64,000 bases of DNA, from contig QANT01003084.1 in the NCBI GenBank assembly GCA_003254885.1, forward strand, positions 1 to 64,000, written 5' to 3'. This document shows, piece by piece, positions 21,077 through 33,827 of the stretch. Origin of the DNA: Purshia tridentata (lineage: Eukaryota; Streptophyta; Magnoliopsida; Rosales; Rosaceae). A model generated the notes under the pieces. That model ran no database searches and was not told the DNA's origin. It worked only from the letters and a program-made list of their open reading frames with translations. Numbering within the stretch: the stretch's first letter is position 1; each line of letters opens with the position of its first letter. The translations under genes were made by a program, and so were the position numbers.

Positions 21077-22540
21077 TTCACTCAGGTACTCGATTTCTAC
21101 TTCTGCCATTGTTTCCTTCAATACCCATTTTGAGAATTTACTATCTGGAATCCATTTTTGGGTATTTCCACAAAGCTTGGGTTTTTTTATTTTTTTTGTG
21201 AGCTATTTCTGGTGTTAGATTTTGATGATTGTTAAAGGTTGAAATTTGATTGTCTGGGTTTTTTTTCGAAGTGTTCAGTTTTTAAAATTGATTGTTAAAA
21301 TCAATGTTCCCAGTGTTCACTTTTCCTTTTTTACACCATGATTTTGGACCTTTGGTTTATAAAATTAGCTTACACCCCTTTGTCTTATCATTTGGAAGCT
21401 AACTGAATTGATGCCGAACACACACCTGTTATACACGAAAACTTAGTCCATGTGAGAAGGCAAGCCTCCATTATCTAAAGAAACACTTTTCAGTGCTTTA
21501 ACTTTTATGTTCCATTGTTGTATATTAAGTAATCTAAGTGTTTTTTATTTTTCTTTATTGGTTTTTTCTAGAGCAAAGATGGTGCAGTGATTCATCATTC
21601 CCACATATCCAAGATCAAACTCAATTTTCTGTTGCACATGCACGTTACAGTAAAGTATTGGAGTTGTTTATATTTTCATTTCCATGTAATTATTTCTTCA
21701 AAAAGTGGCTCTAAAAAATTGTTTATCATTTAGATAAGGCATGTCATTCTGCTGGTCAAATTTCCTAAAGCCGTCAATTTTAGCGTTGAGAACCATAGGA
21801 GTTCCAACTCCTGCAACGAGCACCTTGCACAGCTCACCCAAGCCCCAAACTGAGCAGCCAGATTTGAAGTCCAACTTCTGCTAATAACAAACTTGTGTTG
21901 GTACTTGATGTGTTTTGAGGGTAAACTTTTGAATATCATTGGCATTGTAAGATATTTATGTGATTGATGGTGGAAGATATGAGATTTGTAATACCATAGG
22001 ATTATGAGACTTGTGACAATATTTTGTAATCAAATGTTATATATATTCTAATATAAGGGCCTTTTTTAGATTCTAGTAATCTGCTTATATCAAAATTATA
22101 GTATTCTAGTATTCTAGTATGTTGTTTATGTCATTATATAGATTGACAAAGATCATTGGCATTTGAGATCAACAAAAAAAGAGAGGTCAATTTGGCCAAA
22201 AAAGGAAAAAAATTAGGATGATACAAGGTTATATGTAAATTGAATTGTTAATAATATAAATGCCACAGTAAATAATTGATGATCCATAAGTAAATTAATT
22301 GTTTAATAACACAATGGCAACAGTGTGAAACAATTACTGATTCTTGTGGGCCCCATGTCATAGTAAATCACGGATGTACTGTGTAGTGACAAATTAGTAT
22401 TAGCTCCCTTTGTAAAAGCCACTGTCAATTAGTGTGTGACAAAACTGAGGCTATAGAGTTTTGGCCACTAGGAAACAGTGTTCATTAAGGCCAATGGACA
22501 TGGATGTGGACCGTGGCTCTTGTGGGATTTTCTAGTAGTG

Positions 22541-25500
22541 GATAATGAATAATGTCCAAAAGTTGCCGATGTTATAATCCATGCATGCATCACCAAAAAA
22601 TAAAACAATAGTAATAATAATTCATGCATGCATGCATATTCATTACCTATATCAGTACCAACTTTTCCCATTTTATATGATATTGGTTACATCAACCAAA
22701 AAAAATAATGTTGTAATTTATAAGTTCAATGGGTCTCAGATAAAAACAAGAAATTAAAATGACATATCTATATTTATATATCTACATATATTTAAGGTAA
22801 ATTTTTTGCTAAGAAAACATTGAAGCGGTTTGGAGGTTGGCTGGACAACTTAGAGGGGGAAGTCTATTAGACTATTACAAGTCAAATCCAAGAAAAAGTT
22901 ACCAAGAAATCCCTAATCAAGCCCAATCCTTTGGACCGCCCTCCACCACAAACTTATTTTGGTTCTGCAATTGGGCCGGCTTATAATGTTGAACAGCCAG
23001 GTAGCTATATATTTCAACACTAATTTAATCTATTAATTTTGTTTTTTTTTAATTTATAAAAAAAGAAGAATCAACGGATCTATTAAATTAAGTTGGGTTT
23101 GAATTTGTTAAAAAAAGAAGAACAACTTGAAGACCCAAAAGGAGTGTAAATGGAATAATCCTTGTTACTGAACTTGAAGCCAACATTGGCAGCAAGAGCA
23201 ATTTCGCAGATGAAACACATTTTCTTGACCTCGAGAAAGGTCATGATGGTTGCGCGAGTTTAAATGTGCCAGTGTGTAACTGGGAACTCTATTTGATTTT
23301 TTCTTCTGGATGTTTCAACTGGCCGGCAGGATTAATTGGCAAATTAGAAATGGATTAGCATAATTTGCTTCAGTTTTGCCTTCAGTTTTCCTTCTATGCA
23401 GCTATCTGGTATCTAGTGTCAAAGGTCAAGTTCTGCTGCGTTCGTACCTTAAACAAATTTCCTCTTTTTCTGACATTTCCTATATATGTTGTTTTCTTCT
23501 AGGCATTCATAATCATAACCAGAGAGGAAAAAACAAACAGCAAAATTGTAAAGATTTGAACAAAAAAACAAGGGAAATCTCTTCCAAATCATCTTTATTA
23601 ACTGCTACATTCAAATGGGCGGACCATAGCTATGTCAATAGGCATAGCAACAGTCAAGAGGAAATAAAGATTTTCAAAGATAATAATAATATTTCAGGAA
23701 AAAAAGGCAATAATAAGATAAATAATCAATTATCGATAAATGGTATGTATTACTATTACGTCAATTATACATATATATAATTGCGCATTTCATCACAAGG
23801 TTGCGAAGCATGCTTATGTTCAAACAGAGTCGATTTTGAAGGATTTAGGCAAACTATCAAAATAAGATATTTGACAATTTAAGGGTGAACTCATCTCCAT
23901 CTTAAAATAATAGACTGGTGACATTGCAAACCCCACATGGTTCTCATTGTGCTTGTAAAAGGGTGAGAGAGAGCAGCCAGTAACACTTTTCTATATACTT
24001 ACATATATACATTCTGGTTAATTGTGGTTTGAAATGGAACATGGATGGAGATGAAGTAGTGCTCAAACAATGCCCGATATTGGAGTATTTCCAATGCCAA
24101 TGCCTTGCCACAAAGATTATATTATTACTCTAGAAAAATGTGAAAAAAAGATATATTAATGAATGAATGTATTGAAATAGGTGATATATATGTTAGAGGG
24201 TGAGTTTATATAGGATCGTGGGCAAAGCAACCGCACGCGCACTGACTCTCTCTGCCTTTCCTCGATCTCTAATATCGATCACTACCCGTAGCAGAGGGCA
24301 GAGCTGATCGAGGTAGAGCCCTCTCCCTCTTCTTGGTTTCTGGCATTCTGCTCCAAAACCATATGCTTCTCCCTTCGATATTATATATATATGCTTATTA
24401 CTCAAATGCATGTTTTGGTGTCTGACTTGTATTATTATAAGAGCTGCCTAGGCGTATACATTTAACTATACAATGAGTGGCATACATACATATTATAATA
24501 AGAGGAAAATTGTTCAACCAGAGAAAAGTAGCTGAGTTATTACTCACTTCTCGATGCTTTTGTCTTTCACTCTTCCGAGTACACTCCTCCTTGGATCTCC
24601 CATTCATGACCCTTTAAGCATTCCCTTTCTGTCATTCATCATTTGTTCCTTTCTTTGTTTTTAATATTCATCCACATTAAGCAACATTAATTCTTGGGAT
24701 GGGATATGCAGGAGCTTCATTAAAACCAGCATGTCCACCTTCAACCATTGCTCCTAGCTCTACTGATGCTACTCTACTGCATGCCTTGTACAAGGTACAT
24801 GTGCCACTTCCAACATAATCATCAATCAAATAGTTTCTGGGTTTGTTTAGGCCATCAATGCTAGAGTTAATTAATATTTTGACAACCAAGATTAAGATGG
24901 ATCATGGATAGATAGGTGAACCCACCAAATTGCCTTAATGATTAGTTCCAAATATATATGCAGCATCTGTTACAATTAAGCCCAATGTATAGCTGTCTAG
25001 TCTAGGTAGCTACTACCTAATGCGACCCATGATTTTGACCATTCATTCCATTTCCATAGCATTAGCTTGGCCTTGGAGAACCAATCTAAACACATATATT
25101 GTTGTTTTCTAATTACTATTTTTATATATATGCTTGAATGCTTCCTTCCTTGTGACTTCAACTTGGTCTTCAGTAGGACAAACATACCCAGCAAGAGCAA
25201 TAATAATACGCATGTATGTTTGTGTTAGTTACGAGATGATCAGCATTCAATACTCATTCATGGTCCCCAAGCCAAGAGTTTAATTTATTACTTCATTTTT
25301 CTTAAATGTTTCATTTGTACGTGCCATTTCATGCGCATTGCACATGCTGCATCTTGACAATTTGAGCATTAATTATCAAGGAATAGTTTGCATTAATTTT
25401 GTGCTTGGTGCAAGTGGTAAATTTAACTAAAATTTTTTCAGTTCAGAGAACTTAACCCGCTATTTGATTAATTGTCCCTAAACCTTCGACTAATAATTGG

Positions 25501-28500
25501 TCCATCAAAAATTAAAGAACATATGTGTGTGTAGTTTGTCAAATTCTTAATTTAATGTGTGCTAGTTATTATAAAATTTAAAAAAAAAAAATTTATTATA
25601 AGTGTTGTAGTTGTCATTCATTCATCCTAGCCTGAGGCCTGAGTGGTTGATTATAGAAATAATTTAAAGGCCTATGTCCACGAGAAAATGTTCCCCCCTA
25701 TAGTATTGCACCATTGCTGGCAGAACGGCCCCATTAGACCATGCCCTTCACTTGTTATATCCCCCATGCTCTGTACTTGTCACCCAATTTGCATCCAATA
25801 ATAAACAAAAACTGTAATATGGAACAGGAAAATATGCATGTGACAAAAACAAAACAAAAATTCAATTCTTCTTTAGTTTTTAATTACATTATATAATCAG
25901 GCTAATCAGCACTAAACACATATTCCTTAAATTTGAGTGATTTAATCAACAAAGACAAAAACAAAAACAAACACTTGCTGTAGCTTAAGCCTTAAATATA
26001 AGGGAGACCCAATTGTTAATGGTCCCCAGTCCCCACAAATATGTCATACCAACCAAGCAAGGTACACGTAATTGGAGGGGTTTGATAAAGGGGAAATTTT
26101 AGCCATACTAAAAAATTTTCTTTTGATATCCAACATATATTTTAAACTTGAATGTATCATTTTATCCCTTAGTAAAATTACCAATAAGGACAAATTATAA
26201 CTTTTAAAAAATTAAATTTTCGTTCTACACCCAACACCTAATACCCAACTTCTTTATCAACCATAACCTAACCATCCTTACTCATCCTCTCTCACACTTA
26301 CACCCTCTCACACACTCACATTAACATCAAATTAAACTCGAACATCAAAACAAGGGTTTTTAGGTAAATGAATGGTGAAATCGTACCTTATGAGCCTCCA
26401 AATAATGTATGCGTGCATTTTGTGTAATTTTTCTGCATTTTTCCATGTTTTAGAAGTTTTAGAAATTTTTCGTTAGGGATGTGTTTGGCGAACCAGAACC
26501 GAACACGACTACAATGTTCGATTGGAGCCGGACAAACAAATGACAAATGTTCGGTTGAAGCCAGCCGAACAAATGACAAATGTTCGGTTGGAGCCGGCCG
26601 AACAAATGACAAATGTTCGGTTGGAGCCGGCCGAACAAATGACAAATGTTCGGTTGATGCCAACCAAAGATTTGCGACGAACTCTGCAGACTAGAACCGA
26701 ATGATCTCCGTTGACAAATGTTCGGTTGATGCCAACCAAAGATTTGTGACGAACTCTGCAGACTAGAACCGAATGATCTCCGACAACATAAATGAATCCA
26801 ACCCAAAAATCCACAAAAAGCTCAAACCAATGGATAAAATTCATATAAAAACAACAAACTCATCATAAAATAAGTTTAATTTGCCCAAAATAACAAATAA
26901 AAAACTTAAGTTCTGAGATTGAGTGTTCTATTTAGTGGTGGTGAGGAGAATATGGTAGCTATTAGGTATGGTGTTGGGTATGGGTGTAGTGTAAATGCTT
27001 GGATTGAGAGAGAAATTTATTATTGTTAGATATGTGTGTAAAATTGTGGATACGGAGAGAAAATTAAAATAATAGGTTGGGTATCTATTAATAAGGGTAA
27101 TGTGGTAATTGAGGTTGGGTAAAATAAAAAAAACTGATTTGAAAAAAGTGAGTGTTAAATAAATTAAGAAATTGAATAACAAAATAAGATTGTTTGGTAT
27201 AAATAGAAATTACTTGATAAAGACCTCAAATGGATCATCTCATCCTGAAGCCTCACATCACATATCACATCACATAACATCACAGACGCTTCTATGATTG
27301 TTTCAGAATATTCAGAACCTTGAACGCAATAGCATAATGGTCCCTAGCTAGCTTGTCATCTGTAATGGTCATTGTGACAACTTAACCAATACTTACTAGT
27401 ACTCACTCACCACTCACCAGCTTCAATTTAATTTGCTTCATAATCTGAACACATCCTGCAGATTATTTGAATGTACAAAACCCTAATTAAGTTTGAATAT
27501 ACAAAATCCCTGCAGGCACCAAATTGACCACTCATGACTTGTATATGTAAAGTACAAGTGCAATTAAACCTTACAACTACAACTGAGCAGGTGTCGTTCT
27601 CCAAATCTAATGGCTGCAATTATTTTGATGCAGCTTCAGGCAAGAGAAGGAAATTAAGGAATCGAATTCAAACAAAGTATCTGGCATATCCTACCCTCAA
27701 CTTAATTCATATCTTTGTGCTGCGTATAGATTCCTAATATTAGTAACTCTGCGCTAATATATATTTCTACTTTGGGATCACATACTTTCCACAATTCACT
27801 CATCAAGTTGGTCCATTTTTTAAAGACTGGTGGGACTAATTAATAAGGCCTTTGGTCCCGTTGCAATAAGGCTAGCTAGCTTTTAACTTGCTTGGTTTCC
27901 CTCCATATATATGACTCAATTGCAATCTGATAATTATTTCATGGTCCTTAAAAAAATAAAAAAGGTGGACAGAATTTATCATCAGTTTTCTGTTCTCTGC
28001 TTTGTATTCCATCAGGTGTCATTCAGAATAACCGAAACTAAGATCTTTCTTTTCCTCTTATTTTTTATCTCATCATTTTAACATTGACAAGATCTAGAAT
28101 AGAATCTAGTAAAGTCTGGTAATAAAAAAAATTTTTTCGATTGGAAATCAAATATTGTAGCTTCAGCTACTACAAATAAAATAAAGTCAATTACCCACAG
28201 AAAAGAATAAATTAATTAAATAAATTTTAAGTCAAATACATGACAGATCTATTCATTCCCCCAATTTGGAATATAAAATCCACGGTATTAGTTTCTGTTT
28301 GGATTCAAACAAAAAAGTTGGAAAGAATTTTTTAGTAATGTGTGTTGGACACTTTGGCTGCAAAAGCAAAAAGGCCAATCTTGTACCATATGCCATTGAT
28401 ACCAAAAAACATAAATAAGTGGATGAGTGTTGAAAGCGTTTACTGTGTAATTTGGTCCTTACTAACACACTAAATATGTGATTAAGAGACGCCCAAAACA

Positions 28501-28791
28501 ATTAAGAGAAGAGAATTCACAGAATTTCCTAATCGTGGTTGCGAAATTGACAAAACTCTTTTGCTGCCAAAACTTTTGTTCGTTTTTTTTTTTGTTTGAT
28601 GTATTTGTCTTCCCAAAATTTGTCCGAAATGGCCCGAGAGACCACTCCCATGTACGCATTCGTTTTTTCTTTTTTGTGCGTATGGGAATTGGGAGATGGA
28701 CAAAGGGGAGATTTCCCCCAGAATTTCTAACCAACTAAAAAAAATTATTTAAAAAAATAAAAAAGAGTATAGCTGGAAAAAGCTGGAAGAC
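22541..28791. other. Long AT-rich intergenic region
   Basis: No gene could be supported. It holds a minisatellite (26514-26785), a coding-like open stretch on both strands near 23155-23370, and a purine/pyrimidine-structured segment with several short frames near 24200-24900. The right end is the 3' flank of the IPT gene. Confidence 0.55.
26514..26785. repeat. Minisatellite: 33-bp unit x4 then 72-bp unit x2
   Basis: A 33-bp unit with core atgttcggttggagccggcc starts at 26514, 26547, 26580 and 26613. It is followed by a longer unit (26646-26717 and 26718 to about 26785) that opens with the same atgttcggttg and continues into ccaaccaaagatttgcgacg. Each 33-bp unit holds the palindrome ggccggcc or a variant. 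The array reads open in several frames because 33 and 72 are multiples of three; I do not take it as coding. Confidence 0.9.
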
Positions 28792-29841
28792 CTACTCCTC
28801 CAAGAATCGCTTCACAATCTTCACGCTTGGTTCCACCACCTGCCTCTCCCATATCTCTGCCCACCTCTTTCCGTCATCTGACGTCACCGCCGCCCTAAAG
28901 GCCTCCGTGGCGTCCAGCCTTCGTAGGTCCCACCCTGCCCCTCTCAACCGTACAATCTTCCCTATCTGCCTCTTCGCCAGCTGACACGTGTTCTCCTTGA
29001 TCGCCCTCACCGCCTCTTTATATGCTTCTCTCCGCCGCGGATCACCGTCCCCCTCCTCCCCGCACCCACTCCGCCCCGGTGGGTGCTTTTTAAAATACCG
29101 TCTGAACTCGGGCACCCCAATCGCCTTTCTCAACCCTGTCGGAGCGGACGAGTCGTCCTCATCCGGGTCGTAGAACTCGGCCAACTCGTCGAACATGCCC
29201 GAGTCTAGCATTTCATCAACTCGCTTCGACAAGTACTCTGTCAACACCACCAAAGAGACGTCGACCCAAAGAAAACAACAATTGTACCTGAGCTCGGAGG
29301 AGACAGTGGAGAGTGAGCCGCCGACGAAGACATTTGAACCCGGTTCGAACCGGTCCACCACAAGCGCATGAATGAAGGAGTTGGAGCCACCCACAAGCAG
29401 AGGCACCTTCCTCCGAGAGGTGATGGCGGAGACTGATTGGCCGGCGACATGGCGGAAGTCGGCGGGGGTGAAGTCGCCGTGGAGGGGGTCGAAGTCGCCG
29501 AGGAGGTGGTGGGGGATGCCGAGGCGGTCGGGGAGGGGAATCTTGTTGGTGGTGATGTCGAGGCCCTTGAAGAGTTGCATTTTGTCGGAGTTGACGATTT
29601 CGAAGGAGGGGAAGCGAGTGGCGAGGTCGAGGGAGAGGCGGGACTTGCCGGCGCCGGTGGCTCCCATGATGACGAGGAGCTTGTCCTGACGGCGGGGGGT
29701 GGAGGTTGGGGCGGAGGCCATGCGGGGCCAGCGGTTCTTGACCGGCGGGACCGAGTGTAAGCGGAATAAATATGTATTAGTATTATTATTATAATAATGG
29801 GGATGAGGGTGGGAGTGAGTTGGGAAGGGATTAAGTCTCAT
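28792..29841 (-). CDS. IPT: Adenylate isopentenyltransferase, IPT1-like (cytokinin synthesis)
   Basis: An intronless frame of 349 aa, GC-rich against its surroundings. The ATP-binding P-loop GATGAGKS is at about residues 60-67, followed by NSDKMQ and GLDITTNK, PHHLLG and LVGGSNSF, all conserved in the family. The enzyme joins dimethylallyl diphosphate to ATP or ADP, the first step of cytokinin synthesis. The inserted segment around RFEPGSNVFVGGSLSTVSSE, together with RVDEMLDSGMFDEL and VEPSVKIVKRFLEE at the end, matches AtIPT1 better than AtIPT3/5/7. The N-terminal 40 residues are His/Asn/Pro-rich and could be a plastid or mitochondrial presequence; the Met at 29721 is an alternative start. 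No disabling change is seen. Confidence 0.93.
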   Translation of the reverse strand: MRLNPFPTHSHPHPHYYNNNTNTYLFRLHSVPPVKNRWPRMASAPTSTPRRQDKLLVIMGATGAGKSRLSLDLATRFPSFEIVNSDKMQLFKGLDITTNKIPLPDRLGIPHHLLGDFDPLHGDFTPADFRHVAGQSVSAITSRRKVPLLVGGSNSFIHALVVDRFEPGSNVFVGGSLSTVSSELRYNCCFLWVDVSLVVLTEYLSKRVDEMLDSGMFDELAEFYDPDEDDSSAPTGLRKAIGVPEFRRYFKKHPPGRSGCGEEGDGDPRRREAYKEAVRAIKENTCQLAKRQIGKIVRLRGAGWDLRRLDATEAFRAAVTSDDGKRWAEIWERQVVEPSVKIVKRFLEE

Positions 29842-29917
29842 AGGATGAGCAAGGGAGGGAGTCAGGGACAGCCTGTGTTTTTTTTTTTTTTTGGTGAGCT
29901 GGGAATTATATGAGTAC

Positions 29918-30045
29918 GAGAGAGAGAGAGAGAGAGAAGCTCAGCTACCTAGCTGCCGTACTTACAGACACAGAGAGATATACGGGTGGGTAACGGAAAC
30001 GAAACAAAAGAAAAAAAAGAAAAAGAAAAAGAAAAAGAAAAAAAG
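29918..30045. repeat. (GA)n and (AAAAG)n simple repeats
   Basis: A GA dinucleotide run (29918-29937) and an A-rich pentanucleotide run (about 30008-30045) lie 80-200 bp upstream of the IPT start codon, so they are probably in its leader or promoter. Confidence 0.8.
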
Positions 30046-32336
30046 AGTAGTGGCTAATTTTGCGTGGGTGCAGAGAGCAGTACAGACGAACAGCAGTACC
30101 TGCTGTGTTCCAGCTTGCTCAATCCACCACGACGATGGTGATGACGATCAGTGGTGGTGGACTCAGTCTCAGAGGCTCAGAGCAGTCGGGTAGTGACCCG
30201 TACCATGTATGCCAACAACACCGGGCATCATACGAGTTGGGATGTGTTGGAAAACAAAGTGTTTTGTCCTGGAGCTGTTTTACTCGATTTATATATATAT
30301 CCTCCTCCTCATGCCCGTATCTTAGTTTTTTCATGCTCCTTCCCCAACCCTCTTTGCCCTTTAATTTCTGCTTGCCCGCTTCTTTCTTTCTTCCTTAATT
30401 TCCTGCTTTTATATATTTGCCTCTGCCCTCTCCACCCGCTACTGCTTGTTTTGGAAACACATTTATATGTGACTGTCACCCGCTACTGCTTTTTTTAGAA
30501 TTAAAGATATGTATAATCGTTATACCGTCACATATTACATTCTTTATTTTATATGCCTTATGTTCACCTCTTCGATCACTAGTTATTACTAATAACCAAT
30601 TTTAATTAAATCCACTCCTATATGCTACCTATATATATATATATACCCTACATCTATATATATTTGGTCTTATTTTTCGCCCCATTCGGTTGTTAACCTA
30701 CCTAATCAAATCAAAACCAAATTTTTATATTGTCTAACCAAAACTTTCCATCTTATAATTAATGCTTGAAAACAAGACATTATCTGAACATCTTATTAAG
30801 TAGATAATAATATATTACCTTTAAATTCTAAGTCAAATCAAGTTAGAAATAAATTAAATTGATGATCACGATGTATGAATTGGGATATAATTAATGATCG
30901 AAGATGTATGTATCCTTTAATTATTGTCCAAGTGTCAAAAGAATTCAGTGCAAGATGCATCTTTCTTTTGCTTAATTCCCTTATTTAATTAATTTAAACC
31001 ATTTTGAGCAGGATGGTTTTTTTCTCTCTATCTTTTATTGTTTAAAAATAAAAAATAAAAAATGTATAGTCCAACCTAGCTCCCCGTATATAAGGAGGTG
31101 CATGCTCCCAACCCTTTATGCCTAAAATCCAAGTTATTGAAGCACATTACAGAGAGGCTGGTGCATGGCAAACGGGGTTCAAAGCCTGCTGTGCCCAACT
31201 GGTTTCTTATTAAGAATGAGATTCTACTCTTTATAACATTATAATATATATTATATATGTGACTTTAACTCAATCCTCTTAGTTCAACAGTTATACATAA
31301 ATTATTTGACCATGTCGGAGAGTTGATGATTAATATATATTTGAGACAGCAGTAACTTGTACTCAAAATCTCTGTTTCTAATTCAGCTGGGATATATATG
31401 GTGAATTGCAATAGCCATAGGCCCTTCAAATAAATATTCCCGCCTACAAATACGTAACATATACTTTTTTTTTCCCCTTAAAAAACAAAAACAAGAAATA
31501 AAATTAGATTGGAATGTTTATAGGAGTGACATGTAGCAAAGAGGAGCAGGAACAGTATTTTTATCCTTTTATGCTTTCATTTTTAATTAGAAGTTGTTAC
31601 TTGAAAAAACAAATATACAAATTGATAAATAATAGAGTATCACTCGCTAGTATCCAGTTGTTTTTCTAATTTTTTTTTAAATTTCGTTTCCATGCTTACA
31701 CAATACAATATATATGTATATATATAGGTTTGATAGCAATTTGTTGGCCGGCTATTTGGGATTGCAATTGAATTTATACATGACGCGCGCAAACATCATC
31801 CTTCAACTCTTTCCAACTAAGATAAGGATAGATTTCCCTCTCTGGAACTCGATACCATGATAATTAATATACAGTTTTTTAAACGTACATCACAAACACG
31901 ATATTGGACTGGAGCATTAAAAATTAATGATTTTAATTATTTTCAACGGGAATGCAATAATCTACATAATTAAAAATATTTAGTTTGCTTAATTAGTAGT
32001 TTGTAAAAGGTTAAACTTTTTCATCCATACATAGCCAATTAGATACTCTAATTAATTAATTTTTCACATAAAAGAAAAACTAATATATATGTATATATGT
32101 TATAGTGTTATAGAAGATTGGGTTTCTTTTGCGGGTACAAATTGGATTTCTTATTGATGACGACAGTTGTGATGATGCCCCTCCATTACTGGCTACCTCT
32201 CTAAGTGGGGGCTATATATATATGGGCAAGGAATTAAGCGTGAGCTTGAGGCTTCATTGATTGGTGGTGACTGGTGACTGAGCCTCTTCATCAGGAACCG
32301 GGATGGCGTATGTGACAGAGGGCGTGAGTCTCGCTC

Positions 32337-32357
32337 ACTCTCTCTCTCTCTCTCAGA
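32337..32357. repeat. (CT)n microsatellite
   Basis: A run of ctctctctct just downstream of a possible splice donor (GTGAGT at 32321). Confidence 0.8.
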
Positions 32358-33827
32358 TCACATGGCCCTATAAATTTCTTACTGGTTTATGTTGCACCAT
32401 ATGCTACATACTTGTTTTTATGATTCTACCCTGTTTCTTCTTGTGCTCCATCTCCACAACCTCTCTATTTTAATGCATCACTAGTTGTGTTTCTTTGTTT
32501 TGTTTAAAGGGCCATGCTTTGCCTTTTGTTTAGCTCACATTTGCTGGATACAAAAACTTATTTTCGTACTGGATGCTGTAATAACTAACAACCACACATT
32601 TCTTCTACTTCACTTTAAAATACGTAGTTAGCTATATACGTAGTTAGTTATCATAGGATTTGCATTAGGCGGATGTTAATTACAGTTAGCTAGATACGTA
32701 GTTAGTTAAACACTAATAATATTCTTAATTAAACTGTATGTTGACCATTCGTTTGACGATCTTAAAAGTAATCAAAAGGTAGAGTTGCATGGGTTTGCCG
32801 CGGCGCAGATTCTTAGATTTAAAATGTGGAAATTTGCAAAGCCAAAGGCAACAATAATAATAAGATGGACGAACAATTAGGTAGTAATGACGATCATGAC
32901 ACATGCATGTTGAAATTTGTAAAGGGGACTACAAATTCTTTAGGATCGTGCTGCATAAAGTGTTGATACAAGATTTGGAAGCCACAATATTCTAGTCGGT
33001 GTTGAAAAGGAGGGATTTATTGCCCAAATAATCAACATCGTCATCATGATCAACTAGATTTTGATTGATCTCTGTCTATCCCCATTGAACTTTTTTTTGG
33101 GTACAAGTGTGTACAACTATCCCATTTTAACTACTCAAGATGAACTTTCTTGCATTAATTTGGGTTGTTTCAATTTTAATCATGCACTACAAATATAATT
33201 TCCAAAATGCGCATGATCGTATTACGATAAAAAAGCTCACATATTATGCGTACTCTTAAAATAGACATAAGTTTACTACAATCAAGATTAGATTACCTAA
33301 ATAATTTGATAACTAGAATTAAACGAAAGGGTGGGGTGTGGTGTGGGAATTGAAAACTACAAATTAATGTAGTTCATACATACAGGCCCCTGCAATTAAT
33401 ATATATACTAGAAAAAGAACGATGTGTCCCATATAAACTAATATGTTTGAGAATATAAAATCTCGTATGAGGAATTTTTAAGTTATGTCATACATAAATT
33501 GAATTTGTCTTTTAATAAACAGTTCCTGACTCTATGTCTTAATATTTGTAATCTGATTGTTGATGATAAAAAAAAAAATTAATAATTAACAGTTGATTTT
33601 TACTTTCAATATGAACCCTCTGTAAAATTAATAAAAAAAAATTTGAAGACTTATATTTTACATTAGTAAATAAAAATACAAACAAAACACATCATTAAAT
33701 CATGTCAACGTATACAAAAGGAGAATCTAGGTCTCATGATATATATTACTCCTGAATCACAGATGAAAGACTAATTAATTTAATCAACAGAAAACTAAAC
33801 CCACATTTAGATACCAATTCAATCAAT

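Larger units (their letters stand above)
20355..22540. mobile_element. Non-autonomous CACTA (CMC/EnSpm) transposon
   Basis: The left end reads CACTACTAGAAAATTGG at 20355 and the right end reads its inverse, ATTTTCTAGTAGTG, ending at 22540. Both ends are flanked by GAT (20352-20354 and 22541-22543), the 3-bp target duplication expected of CACTA elements. Subterminal repeats with a TGGCCAC core occur near both ends (for example 20467, 20536, 22464). The element is 2186 bp with no transposase frame, so it is non-autonomous. It contains a CT microsatellite and a short coding-like stretch (20930-21076) that may be a captured host exon. Intact ends and duplication suggest a fairly young insertion. 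Confidence 0.92.
29842..33827. other. IPT promoter and intergenic region
   Basis: It holds simple repeats: poly-T near 29878-29891, (GA)n at 29918-29937 and an (AAAAG)-rich run at 30008-30045. Short frames at 29891-30605 overlap these repeats and are not supported as genes. Further right the sequence is AT-rich. A possible promoter plus first exon lies near 32210-32325. Confidence 0.55.

Noticed and set aside
23376-23780. 134-codon plus-strand frame
   Set aside because: Asn/Lys-rich low-complexity sequence with no recognisable domain, codon-start context or neighbouring exons; probably chance in AT-rich DNA.
24339-24355. String resembling miR394 (tggcattctg)
   Set aside because: Only ten bases match and no complementary arm was found within a precursor-sized distance.
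26459-26844. Overlapping long frames on both strands
   Set aside because: They are produced by repeat units of 33 and 72 bp that are multiples of three; a minisatellite explains them.
26090-27230. A possible transposon around the minisatellite
   Set aside because: The left and right flanks were compared in reverse complement and no convincing terminal repeats were found.
29372-29760. Long plus-strand frames opposite the IPT gene
   Set aside because: They are shadows of the GC-rich IPT coding strand, with repetitive Gly/Glu/Val content.
31168-31200. ggggttcaaagcc, similar to a tRNA T-arm box
   Set aside because: No cloverleaf, A-box or acceptor stem could be found around it.
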